Below are positions 1-6,432 of a stretch of DNA of 7,137 nucleotides, piece after piece. The DNA comes from Kiritimatiellia bacterium. GTDB taxonomy: Bacteria; Verrucomicrobiota; Kiritimatiellia; SLAD01. Numbering within the stretch: the stretch's first letter is position 1; the number at the start of each line of letters is the position of its first letter. The translations under genes and the position numbers were made by a program. The notes beneath the pieces are model-generated. The model saw only the letters and a list, made by a program, of their open reading frames with translations. It searched no databases and was not told the origin of the DNA. The stretch is taken from assembly GCA_007128275.1 (NCBI GenBank), contig SKXR01000039.1, positions 1 through 7,137 on the forward strand. The letters run 5' to 3'.

Positions 1-30
1 CGAGCAGGCCGCCTCAAGGGAATTTGGACT

Positions 31-79
31 GCGGTGGCAGAGTCCTCTGTAGCGAAGCGGAAGAGGACGGCGACACCGC
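31..79. repeat. Imperfect palindrome, REP-like hairpin
   Basis: Bases 31-48 and 62-79 form an 18-bp inverted repeat with 14 matches: GCGGTG (31-36) pairs with CACCGC (74-79), and GTCCTCT (42-48) pairs with AGAGGAC (62-68), enclosing a 13-nt loop that contains GCGAAGCG. It lies in non-coding DNA downstream of thrC. The form resembles dispersed intergenic palindromes (REP/BIME type), but copy number cannot be seen from one window. Confidence 0.55.
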
Positions 80-130
80 TTTGGATGAAGACAAACCACA
101 CCGCGCGCGTCCAATCCAAAGCGGCGTGGC
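70..130. repeat. Second inverted repeat with shared arm
   Basis: CCGCTTTGGAT (76-86) is a perfect reverse complement of ATCCAAAGCGG (114-124), with a 27-nt loop. Further partial pairing extends outward to about 70 and 130. Its left arm overlaps the right arm of the neighbouring palindrome, so the two hairpins are mutually exclusive. An 11-bp perfect inverted repeat this close is unlikely by chance in about 290 nt of non-coding sequence. Confidence 0.55.
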
Positions 131-157
131 GAACACGCATTAGGGCATTGATCCCCG

Positions 158-203
158 GTTACAAATCGGGACACCCGATGGAGCAATCGTTCCGTTACAA
201 ATC
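158..203. repeat. Direct repeat GTTACAAATC flanking a hairpin
   Basis: The 10-mer GTTACAAATC occurs at 158-167 and 194-203, 36 bp apart. A related CTTACAA follows at about 210-216. Between the two copies lies a 6-bp perfect hairpin (ATCGGG 165-170, loop ACA, CCCGAT 174-179). The pattern may be part of the same intergenic element as the palindromes to its left, or a remnant of one. Confidence 0.4.
160..179 (-). terminator. Alternative weak terminator hairpin
   Basis: Read on the minus strand, ATCGGG-TGT-CCCGAT (179-165) is a perfect 6-bp stem with a 3-nt loop followed by TTGTAA. It lies about 115 nt after the thrC stop. The U-tract is poor. It may instead be part of the repeat structure around it. 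Confidence 0.2.
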
Positions 204-266
204 AACGACTTACAACACATTTCCTAATGCATGAGGAACTCAGGAGGGGATAGTTTCTGCGTATTT

Positions 267-299
267 TGGAGGAAGAAGGGCTGGCTCTTTGCTCAGCCC
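267..299 (-). terminator. Possible rho-independent terminator of thrC
   Basis: On the minus strand, GGGCTG (299-294) pairs with CAGCCC (283-278) around a 10-nt loop, and the stem begins within the thrC stop codon region. It is followed by a pyrimidine-rich tail (TTCTTCCTCC) rather than a clean T-run. The position is right and the stem is GC-rich, but it is short and the tail is weak, so this is a tentative call. Confidence 0.35.
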
Positions 300-1690
300 G
301 TGGTCGTCGCCGGCACGTGCGATTCGATATACGCCCGCACGGCCTCCAGGTCGGCCGGGACCGTTTCGCAACGCGTCGGGGCATCCCGCAAGAGTTCGAG
401 ATATTTGTGATGCGCTAAATCCTGTCCGGTCGCATCCAGAATCGCCTGGCTGAACTTCGCGGGATGCGCCGTGGCCAGGGCAATCAGGGGTTCATCCTCT
501 TTCATAAACGTCTCGCCCACCGCCACGCCTACGGCCGTATGCGGGTCCATGAGATACCCGTATTCGTCATAGTATCGCCGAATGGTCTTCAGGGTGCTGT
601 CGGTATCCCCGATGCCCGCCTCGAATATCTCGTCCACGCAACCGTCCGGGCCGAGCGGAAGGCGCATCGCGCCGTCTTTCTCGAATTGATCTATGAGTTG
701 GCTGAGCCGAATCGAATCCTCGCCGACCTGATAGTAGAGGTATCGCTCAAAATTACTCGCGACCTGAATGTCCATGGACGGGCTGAGCGTGGGGACCACG
801 TCGCCCAGACTGTATTCACCCGTCTTGAAGAATCGGGACAGGATATCGTTTTCGTTTGTCGCCAGGATCAGTTTCCCGATCGGCAACCCCATCCGATACG
901 CGTAGTATCCGGCTAGGATATCCCCGAAATTGCCCGTCGGCACGGAAAAGCGGACTCGTTCCGCTCCGCTGGTCGTCAGCACATACAAGCCGGCGGAAAA
1001 GTAGTAGACGATCTGCGCAAGCACACGCGCCCAGTTCACCGAATTCACCGCGCCGAGGGCATAACGATCCTTGAACTTCAAATCGCGGAACAGCGTTTTC
1101 ATGATGCGCTGGCAATCGTCAAACGTTCCTTCCACGGCCAGATTGAAGACGTTGTCATCGAGCACCGCCGTCATCTGCTTTTCCTGCAACGGCGCCACGC
1201 GCCCTTTGGGGTGCATGACGAAGATGTTGATCCGGTCGCGTCCTCGCACGCCGTGAATGGCGGCGCTGCCCGTGTCACCGCTGGTCGCGGCGAGGATGTT
1301 GAGACGTTGGTTGCGCTGTTCGAGAATGTATTCGAAGAAATTACCGAGAAATTGTAACGCGATATCCTTGAAGGCCAACGTCGGACCGTAAAACAGTTCC
1401 AGAATACGGATGTCGCCCACCGGCACCGCCGGGGCGATCTCCGAATGCTCAAACGGCGCATAACTCCGGTCAATGAGCGACCGAAGTTCATCGTCCGGCA
1501 AATCGACAAACAATTTCAGGATTTCGAAGGTGATATCCTGATACGAGAGTTTCGACCACGCCTCCAACCGGTCCCGCACGTCGGGAATGGATTCGGGGAT
1601 CAATAGCCCGCCGTCCGACGCCAAGCCCATCATCACGGCATCCTGAAATCCCATTGCCGGCGTTTTGCCGCGTGTACTGATATATCGCAT
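293..1690 (-). CDS. thrC: Threonine synthase
   Basis: This is a PLP-dependent cytoplasmic enzyme that converts O-phospho-L-homoserine to L-threonine, the last step of threonine synthesis. From the chosen start the protein has 465 residues, near the usual length of the E. coli-like long form. It opens with the family's N-terminal pattern (RYISTRG, then GLASDGGLLIPE near 22-33). The PLP lysine is expected at K108 in PTLAFKDIALQ, followed by ATSGDTGSAA (135-144), NSVNWARVLAQ (216-226) and PTGNFGDILAGYYA (251-264). The start is uncertain. The frame stays open upstream to an ATG at 1819, but that would overlap comEC by 53 nt. Candidates are 1726 (weak GGA 4 nt upstream), 1699 and 1690. I chose 1690 because family similarity begins there; none has a strong Shine-Dalgarno site. 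It is the last gene of the minus-strand cluster and no other threonine-pathway gene is visible. Identity is essentially certain; only the start is open. Confidence 0.96.
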   Translation of the reverse strand: MRYISTRGKTPAMGFQDAVMMGLASDGGLLIPESIPDVRDRLEAWSKLSYQDITFEILKLFVDLPDDELRSLIDRSYAPFEHSEIAPAVPVGDIRILELFYGPTLAFKDIALQFLGNFFEYILEQRNQRLNILAATSGDTGSAAIHGVRGRDRINIFVMHPKGRVAPLQEKQMTAVLDDNVFNLAVEGTFDDCQRIMKTLFRDLKFKDRYALGAVNSVNWARVLAQIVYYFSAGLYVLTTSGAERVRFSVPTGNFGDILAGYYAYRMGLPIGKLILATNENDILSRFFKTGEYSLGDVVPTLSPSMDIQVASNFERYLYYQVGEDSIRLSQLIDQFEKDGAMRLPLGPDGCVDEIFEAGIGDTDSTLKTIRRYYDEYGYLMDPHTAVGVAVGETFMKEDEPLIALATAHPAKFSQAILDATGQDLAHHKYLELLRDAPTRCETVPADLEAVRAYIESHVPATTTG

Positions 1691-1766
1691 CGTATTCATA
1701 AGAAACTGGAACGAAGAGTACTCCATTTGTTCCGAGTGACAAGACTCTTCACGCGGCAGCCCGCAA

Positions 1767-4700
1767 TCACAAACCGATCGAGAGATCGGACACGGCGTCA
1801 TCGTCGCCGCCGCGCGCACGATTGCGCCGGGCTTGCGTATCCATCGTATAATCCCGGCCGTCGGAATGGATCATGATAGCGAGATCGCGGTCCGTGCTCA
1901 GCACCTGGTCCGTGCCCAACCGGCTCTGATAATATTGGCGCGTGGTTTCGTACAGGTTCACCGCCGGGCGTCCCATGTCTTCCAGTACCGGGCGCGGATT
2001 GCCGAATTCAAAAATGGCCAGTTCGGGATTGACCCGATCCAACAACGGACGCGTGCTTTCCTCCAGCGCGTCCAGAACCGCGCCGCGATCGGGCCGCATG
2101 GCGCGCGTGGGATTGGCGGCGCCGTGATGCGGGACCACCAGGATCTGCGCCTGAAGTTCGTGGGCGCCCCGCGTCTGCGCCAGATGTTGTTGCCCGTCGT
2201 AATGAAGCGCACCGGTAATCAGCATGGCAAAGTCGCCATAGACCACGCGCAGGACCAGTCCGTTATTCTCAATAATCCGGGTCGGCGTGGGCTGTCTCGC
2301 AGGACCCAGCACTTCGATGCGGAACGACTGGCCGTCCACTTCTTCTTCGAACAGGACATGGCCCGCCCCGACGGTTTGCGCCGTGGTCTTCCAACCGGAC
2401 CACCGATTGATCACCGTATCGCCCCGCGATTCCAGCGCCGTCGCCAGCGACGGGCGACGCGGCCACTCGGGATGGCCGACCAGTTCATGGTACATGCTGC
2501 GCACCCGTTCATACGGGTACTGCGTATCGATATGCAGCCGCGGACCGAGCGAGGCCTTGAATTCATCGAACGTCATATCCGAGGACAACTCCGCCAACAT
2601 GGGCGGCAGGAACAGTTGATGCACGCGCATCTGACCGAGGATATACGACGCGCCGGCGGCCCGTTCGGGCAACGGCGAGGTAAGGATCAATCCGTCCAGC
2701 GTGCGGATGGCGGCATGGGACATGTACTGCAGGATCGTTCGTTCCGCCTCGTTGCGACGGCCGCGCTCATGCTCCACGAACCCGGTATCAATGAGAATCC
2801 TTCTTCCGCCCGGCGATTCGACCAGGATGGAGCTCCCGTATCCGACCGACAACACGGTCACATGCAATCCGTCCGGACGCGTATCGCGCGGCGGCGCCAC
2901 CCAAAGTGGGATGGTGGCCGCCAGCGCCAGGCCGCAGGCCAAGAGGACGGGCGCGCGCCGATGTGTCCAACCCCGCCGGTCACACACGCCCCGTATCCAT
3001 TTCCAGAGGGGCTTGTGCCATACGAAAGCGGCGATGAAGAAATAGTACACCACGATCTCGATCACACGCGGACGACGCACGAACGGATACGGGAATATCG
3101 TGGCGCTGACATGTGCGAGCCACAGGAAGAACGAGGCAAAGATCCAGTTGGCCGCGCTCAAGAGCAGGGCAATAAAGGGTCCGATGACGGGGACCAGGCC
3201 CAGGAGCCCGGCGATCGCGCCCAGCTGCACCACGACGCCGATCAGCGGGATGGCAATCAAGTTGGCGTACGCCCCGGCAAACGGCCAGCGACAGAAATAA
3301 AAGGCCGACAACGGAATCATCATGCCGATCTGGATGGCGATCTGGGCTGCCAGAAAGGTGCTCACGCCTTCGGGCATGGCGGAAAACGCAAACCGACGGG
3401 TAACCCCGAGCCCTTTCTCTTCCAGGGCGTCCGCAATCAAGTACATCAACAGGCCGAACAGCACCCACGGCCCGATGAAGAACGGCGTGGTGATGAGCGT
3501 CCATTGGAATATGCCGATCAACGACGTCGCCACCACGAAAATGATCACCGCCATGAACCGGTTTCCGCGCAGACGACAAAGGAGTTCATGCGCCGGCATG
3601 GTGATCAGGGCCAGCGACAGAATCGCGCCGAACGACAAGGTGAACGACGGATCGACCACGACCAGCGGGTTATGAATCAGGATCAAGAACGCCGCCACCG
3701 GCACGCCGATCAGCACCGAAGACAATAGCCCCTTATCCAGATATCCCCAGGTTAATAGAAACAAACTGTTCATGATCACGGCGCGCAAGGTCGAGGGACG
3801 CGCGCCCGTGATAATGGCGAACACGACGAGGGCAAAGATCACGAAAGGCACGAACACCTGCTTTGGGAACTTCAACAGGGCAAAGATCGCCACGAACATG
3901 ACGGTCAGAATCGTGACATGCAATCCGGACACGGCCAGCACGTGATTGACGCCCGACGAGCGGAAGTCGTCCACGATCTGGGCCTCGCTTTTTCCCATGC
4001 CCAGTCGCGACGCCACCGGACCGGCTTCCGCTTCGCCCGGGAATTGCGCGCCTTGCAAACCATACCGCAACCCGAGCGTCACGCCGCCCAGAAACGCGGA
4101 TTGCGGATACGGCATGGTGCTTTTGAACAGCAACAGGACGCGATCGCGCAAATTCAGGGAAAACGACACCAACGGGTTGCCCGGCCGCACGTCCTGTCCT
4201 TCCGGCGCCACCATGCGCATCGGCGGCGGTTGACCGCGCGGCTGGTAGGGTCTCATGAGTCCGTAGATATTGTAGTTCTGCATGAATTGCCGCGCGTTGA
4301 ATCCGCCCGGATTCGATTCGGCGCGCGCCACGGTGAGTTCGCCTTGAATCTGCACGTCGGCGCCATACGCGGCCGTGCGCGCAAACTCGTTGTAGCCGTC
4401 CATGCCGGGATGAATCGTCACCTGGATGTCGCCGCCCTCGACGCGGTAGAACGGGCCGCCTGCGGGATACTGGATGAACGCGGGCGTAACCATCAACACG
4501 GTTTTGAAATCGTACACGCGCGGATCGCTGGTGATCCGCGCCAACACGGTCACCGGCGATTGCGCTCGGCCCGGCCGGACGAAGGAGCCGATATGATTCG
4601 ATATGCGGTACAGCGCGACGCTCCCGCTTGCGGGGCCTTCCAGCCACTCGATGCCGGTAATGCGGCTGAACGGCTGATCCAGCACGTATTCGGTGCCGAC

Positions 4701-5249
4701 CGGGTCCGCAGCGCGCACGGTGATGACATCGCTGGTGATGGGCATGCGCGCTTGACGGAACATCCAGCGGCCGTCGGTATCCATCGCATGCGTGCCGTCT
4801 TCGCGGATCACCGGGAGGCGCGCATCCAGTTCGCCCACCATCCGGATCCGGATATCGCGCTCGATGTCCTCGCTCTTCTCGAGACGGAGCCGGCTGGTAT
4901 CCGGCAGGTCCGTGCGCTGAATGAACTCCCGCGTCGGTCCCTCGATGCGGATCTCACCGACTTGCATGTCCGGCACGGTGTTGGCGCTGGTGTACCGGGT
5001 GTATCCAAGAAAGATCGCGCCTAAACATAAGGCGGGCCATACAACGCGGAACAGCCGTTGTGCCGCGGTGTCCGCCGTGTCGCCCGTCACCAGCCCCATC
5101 AGCAGGAGCAATCCGGCGATGCCCAGGGCGATGCCGGACGCCAGGCGCAGCCACGGCAACCAGGACGGATCCATGGGAAACAGCATCGCCAGGATGATGC
5201 CGCCGATATACAGATAGCAACCGCCGATAATCTTACTTTGCATCTTCAT
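1767..5249 (-). CDS. comEC: ComEC/Rec2 family DNA internalization channel with degenerate MBL-like domain
   Basis: This is an inner-membrane protein of the family that moves single-stranded DNA into the cytoplasm during natural transformation. At 1160 residues it is much longer than the roughly 750-800 usual for ComEC. Order: N-terminal hydrophobic segments (about 7-84); a soluble region (about 95-360) ending in the DUF4131/OB-like part with GADVQIQGEL and NPGGFNARQFMQ (296-324); the polytopic Competence domain (about 380-745) with GVNHVLAVSGLHVTIL (433-448) and TGARPSTLRAVIMNS (481-495); then a metallo-beta-lactamase-like domain from about 795 with PGGRRILIDTG (813-823) and VPHHG (1039-1043). 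The usual HxHxDH motif is replaced by SPLPER (858-863), and TGD by TGA (1012-1014), so metal-dependent nuclease activity is doubtful. The start at 5249 has GGAAG 6 nt upstream and overlaps the preceding small gene by 17 nt; an ATG at 5243 is an alternative. Family assignment is firm. Actual competence is not shown by this window, since no other com genes are present. Confidence 0.94.
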   Translation of the reverse strand: MKMQSKIIGGCYLYIGGIILAMLFPMDPSWLPWLRLASGIALGIAGLLLLMGLVTGDTADTAAQRLFRVVWPALCLGAIFLGYTRYTSANTVPDMQVGEIRIEGPTREFIQRTDLPDTSRLRLEKSEDIERDIRIRMVGELDARLPVIREDGTHAMDTDGRWMFRQARMPITSDVITVRAADPVGTEYVLDQPFSRITGIEWLEGPASGSVALYRISNHIGSFVRPGRAQSPVTVLARITSDPRVYDFKTVLMVTPAFIQYPAGGPFYRVEGGDIQVTIHPGMDGYNEFARTAAYGADVQIQGELTVARAESNPGGFNARQFMQNYNIYGLMRPYQPRGQPPPMRMVAPEGQDVRPGNPLVSFSLNLRDRVLLLFKSTMPYPQSAFLGGVTLGLRYGLQGAQFPGEAEAGPVASRLGMGKSEAQIVDDFRSSGVNHVLAVSGLHVTILTVMFVAIFALLKFPKQVFVPFVIFALVVFAIITGARPSTLRAVIMNSLFLLTWGYLDKGLLSSVLIGVPVAAFLILIHNPLVVVDPSFTLSFGAILSLALITMPAHELLCRLRGNRFMAVIIFVVATSLIGIFQWTLITTPFFIGPWVLFGLLMYLIADALEEKGLGVTRRFAFSAMPEGVSTFLAAQIAIQIGMMIPLSAFYFCRWPFAGAYANLIAIPLIGVVVQLGAIAGLLGLVPVIGPFIALLLSAANWIFASFFLWLAHVSATIFPYPFVRRPRVIEIVVYYFFIAAFVWHKPLWKWIRGVCDRRGWTHRRAPVLLACGLALAATIPLWVAPPRDTRPDGLHVTVLSVGYGSSILVESPGGRRILIDTGFVEHERGRRNEAERTILQYMSHAAIRTLDGLILTSPLPERAAGASYILGQMRVHQLFLPPMLAELSSDMTFDEFKASLGPRLHIDTQYPYERVRSMYHELVGHPEWPRRPSLATALESRGDTVINRWSGWKTTAQTVGAGHVLFEEEVDGQSFRIEVLGPARQPTPTRIIENNGLVLRVVYGDFAMLITGALHYDGQQHLAQTRGAHELQAQILVVPHHGAANPTRAMRPDRGAVLDALEESTRPLLDRVNPELAIFEFGNPRPVLEDMGRPAVNLYETTRQYYQSRLGTDQVLSTDRDLAIMIHSDGRDYTMDTQARRNRARGGDDDAVSDLSIGL

Positions 5250-5442
5250 GGAACACTTCCACCTCGTAGGCTACTTCGCTGTAATACGCGCGATTGGAAT
5301 CCCAGATCGCGGACGTTTCAATTTCCCCGCGCCACATGGCCCGTGCCGTATCGCGATAATCAGGATGAAAGAGGATCACACCGGCGCCCACCAACAGGGC
5401 CACCGCCATAATCCGCGTGAGCATTTTTACGCCTCGTTCCAT
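5233..5442 (-). CDS. Small single-pass membrane protein, unknown function
   Basis: I do not recognise this 69-residue protein. It has a basic N-terminus, one hydrophobic segment at about residues 8-24 (LTRIMAVALLVGAGVILF) and a polar, tyrosine- and glutamate-rich tail of about 45 residues containing AMWRGEIETSAIWDSN and YYSEVAYEVEVF. There is no clear signal-peptidase site, so an N-anchored protein with an extracytoplasmic tail is the likely topology. The gene looks real because AAAGGA lies 6 nt upstream of the ATG at 5442, it begins 14 nt after the preceding stop, and its end overlaps the comEC start by 17 nt. A second start at 5424 also has a good site (GAGG, 7 nt spacing) and would give 63 residues. 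The overlap suggests its translation is coupled to that of comEC. Any role as a ComEC accessory subunit is inferred from position only. Confidence 0.68.
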   Translation of the reverse strand: MERGVKMLTRIMAVALLVGAGVILFHPDYRDTARAMWRGEIETSAIWDSNRAYYSEVAYEVEVFHEDAK

Positions 5443-5448
5443 GACGAA

Positions 5449-5452
5449 TCCT
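5449..5452 (-). promoter_or_regulatory. Ribosome binding site for the 69-aa ORF
   Basis: AGGA within AAAGGAT on the minus strand sits 6 nt before the ATG at 5442. A second site, GAGG (5435-5432), sits 7 nt before the ATG at 5424, so both starts are usable and the sequence does not decide between them. Confidence 0.5.
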
Positions 5453-5456
5453 TTGG

Positions 5457-5678
5457 CTAAGAGTGATCTGCAGGATAGTCCGTATCTTCTTCCGCGCGGG
5501 GACTACGAAACACATAGAAATAGACAAAGAAAAAGGGCAGACAGGGCAGGAAATAGAGGACGCCTTCCTGCGTGTAAAAAATGCGTTCCCGGCTGTACAC
5601 CAGCCAGCCCAGAAAACCAAGCAGTCCGGCGGTGTTCAGTAACAGCACAGTAAGACGGAGTAACCAATCGGTCTTCAT
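5457..5678 (-). CDS. Small two-TM membrane protein, unknown function
   Basis: I do not recognise this 73-residue protein. It shows two hydrophobic helices, about residues 6-27 (LLRLTVLLLNTAGLLGFLGW) and 36-57, the second unusually rich in Phe and Tyr (FLPCLPFFFVYFYVF). They are separated by a basic and acidic turn (YSRERIFYTQEG). The C-terminus is short and acidic (RAEEDTDYPADHS). The start at 5678 is supported by an ATGA overlap with the NERD gene stop and by GAGGAG just upstream (3-5 nt spacing). The reading frame stays open far upstream of this ATG, but that extension is only a shadow of the NERD gene. The TM1-turn-TM2 layout with charges on the tail suggests a small helical hairpin protein, possibly a membrane partner of the NERD protein or ComEC. 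That role is inferred from neighbourhood alone. Confidence 0.72.
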   Translation of the reverse strand: MKTDWLLRLTVLLLNTAGLLGFLGWLVYSRERIFYTQEGVLYFLPCLPFFFVYFYVFRSPRAEEDTDYPADHS

Positions 5679-6430
5679 GCACTCCTCATCAGCAGGTTGA
5701 CGACCGCCGTGATTTCTTCCTCGCTGTATTCGCGATCCGATTGATACTCGGCGATGTATTTCACGGCGGCGTCCGGTCGAAGCACCGGCGTCTTCGCGTG
5801 ATGCACGGTAAACGTGGTCCGGGGCGAAAGAAATACAACAACCGAAACGATCCCCGGCCAGTCGATACCCGCGCGTTCCAGCGCGCCGCGCAGAATTTCC
5901 ACATGTCGCTGACTTTGCCGAATCGGGTTGAACACGCGGATCGGAGGCTTGCCGGGTTCCTTGGTCTGGGTCCAACGATCCTCGCTTTCCTCGCCCTCGA
6001 TGTGCCCCCGCCAATTCTTGGTCTCGATGGCGAAGATCCCCTTCGGCGACACCACCAAATGATCGATCTGGGCCGATGTGCGCCCCATCTTGACCAGGAG
6101 ATCGTTGAAGAGATAATGGGTGTTGTCCAACGAATCGGCGAGTTTACGCGTCACTTCGGTTTCACCGCGTAACCCGGCTTGGACAATCTTCTCTTCCCGG
6201 CTGTTTTGACGGATGCGAATATAGTGGGCAAGAAAGAATATGGCCGCGGCAATGCCCAGCCAGAATAAGGTGTCCCGGCCGCTTACAAAATAGACCACAA
6301 CCCCCGTGATCACCAGTGCCCCCGCCAAACCGGCTTCCCAGCGGAGCAATGTACGAAGGGTGTTCGTTTCCTTCTCCAGCGCCTTCCGCTTTCGGGTCAG
6401 CGAGGATTCTTCTGTCAGAATGCGGGCCAT
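5675..6430 (-). CDS. Membrane-anchored NERD (nuclease-related) domain protein
   Basis: This 251-residue protein has a charged, possibly coiled-coil N-terminus (residues 5-30), a membrane hairpin (about 34-50 and 54-71), and a NERD domain (about 84-200). The expected NERD signature residues are visible: GLRGETEV (E90), QIDHLVVSPKGIFAIETKNW with D123, E136 and K138, and a later NPIRQSQRHVEIL segment with Q172. This D...ExK arrangement is that of restriction-endonuclease-like nucleases, so an intact active site is plausible, although the biochemical role of most NERD proteins is unknown. Basic residues on both sides of the hairpin (RKRK and LLR before, IRIRQNSR after) suggest that both ends are cytoplasmic. 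The gene starts 2 nt after the TRAM gene stop without an obvious Shine-Dalgarno site, suggesting translational coupling. It ends in an ATGA overlap with the next small gene. Confidence 0.88.
   Translation of the reverse strand: MARILTEESSLTRKRKALEKETNTLRTLLRWEAGLAGALVITGVVVYFVSGRDTLFWLGIAAAIFFLAHYIRIRQNSREEKIVQAGLRGETEVTRKLADSLDNTHYLFNDLLVKMGRTSAQIDHLVVSPKGIFAIETKNWRGHIEGEESEDRWTQTKEPGKPPIRVFNPIRQSQRHVEILRGALERAGIDWPGIVSVVVFLSPRTTFTVHHAKTPVLRPDAAVKYIAEYQSDREYSEEEITAVVNLLMRSA
5682..5687 (-). promoter_or_regulatory. Ribosome binding site for the 73-aa ORF
   Basis: GAGGAG inside the last codons of the NERD gene lies 3-5 nt before the ATG at 5678, which itself overlaps the NERD stop as ATGA. This site selects the short 73-residue ORF over the much longer open frame upstream. 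Confidence 0.55.
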
Positions 6431-6432
6431 GG

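Larger units (their letters stand above)
1..292. other. Non-coding intergenic region downstream of thrC
   Basis: I find no believable gene here. The only ORF of any length (a GTG start at 34 running to 234) runs through the palindromes, has no ribosome binding site worth noting and gives a low-complexity basic peptide. The region holds the inverted repeats at 31-130, the direct repeats at 158-203 and the possible terminators. GCATTAGG (137-144) and CCTAATGC (223-230) also form an 8-bp inverted repeat around the direct-repeat block, which could be chance. Confidence 0.6.

Noticed and set aside
34..234. A 66-codon plus-strand ORF in the left intergenic region
   Set aside because: GTG start, runs through palindromic repeats, basic low-complexity product, no supporting signal.
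464..916. A 150-codon plus-strand ORF opposite thrC
   Set aside because: Codon-aligned antisense of a conserved enzyme; no domain or convincing ribosome binding site.
1833..3728. A 631-codon open frame on the plus strand
   Set aside because: It is codon-aligned antisense to comEC. Stops there require TTA, CTA or TCA codons in comEC, which GC-rich codon use avoids. The product is a low-complexity Arg/His/Gln-rich chain with no recognisable domain.
3733..4647. A 304-codon minus-strand frame inside comEC
   Set aside because: Out-of-frame shadow of comEC; Arg-rich product, while the overlapping comEC frame has clear DUF4131/Competence motifs throughout.
3918..5024. A 368-codon open frame on the plus strand
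   Set aside because: Same codon-aligned antisense effect over the N-terminal half of comEC; His/Arg/Ala-rich product with no family signature.
5679..6014. Upstream extension of the 73-aa ORF to a 185-aa protein
   Set aside because: The extra residues are an out-of-frame shadow of the NERD gene; the ATG at 5678 has its own ribosome binding site and ATGA coupling.
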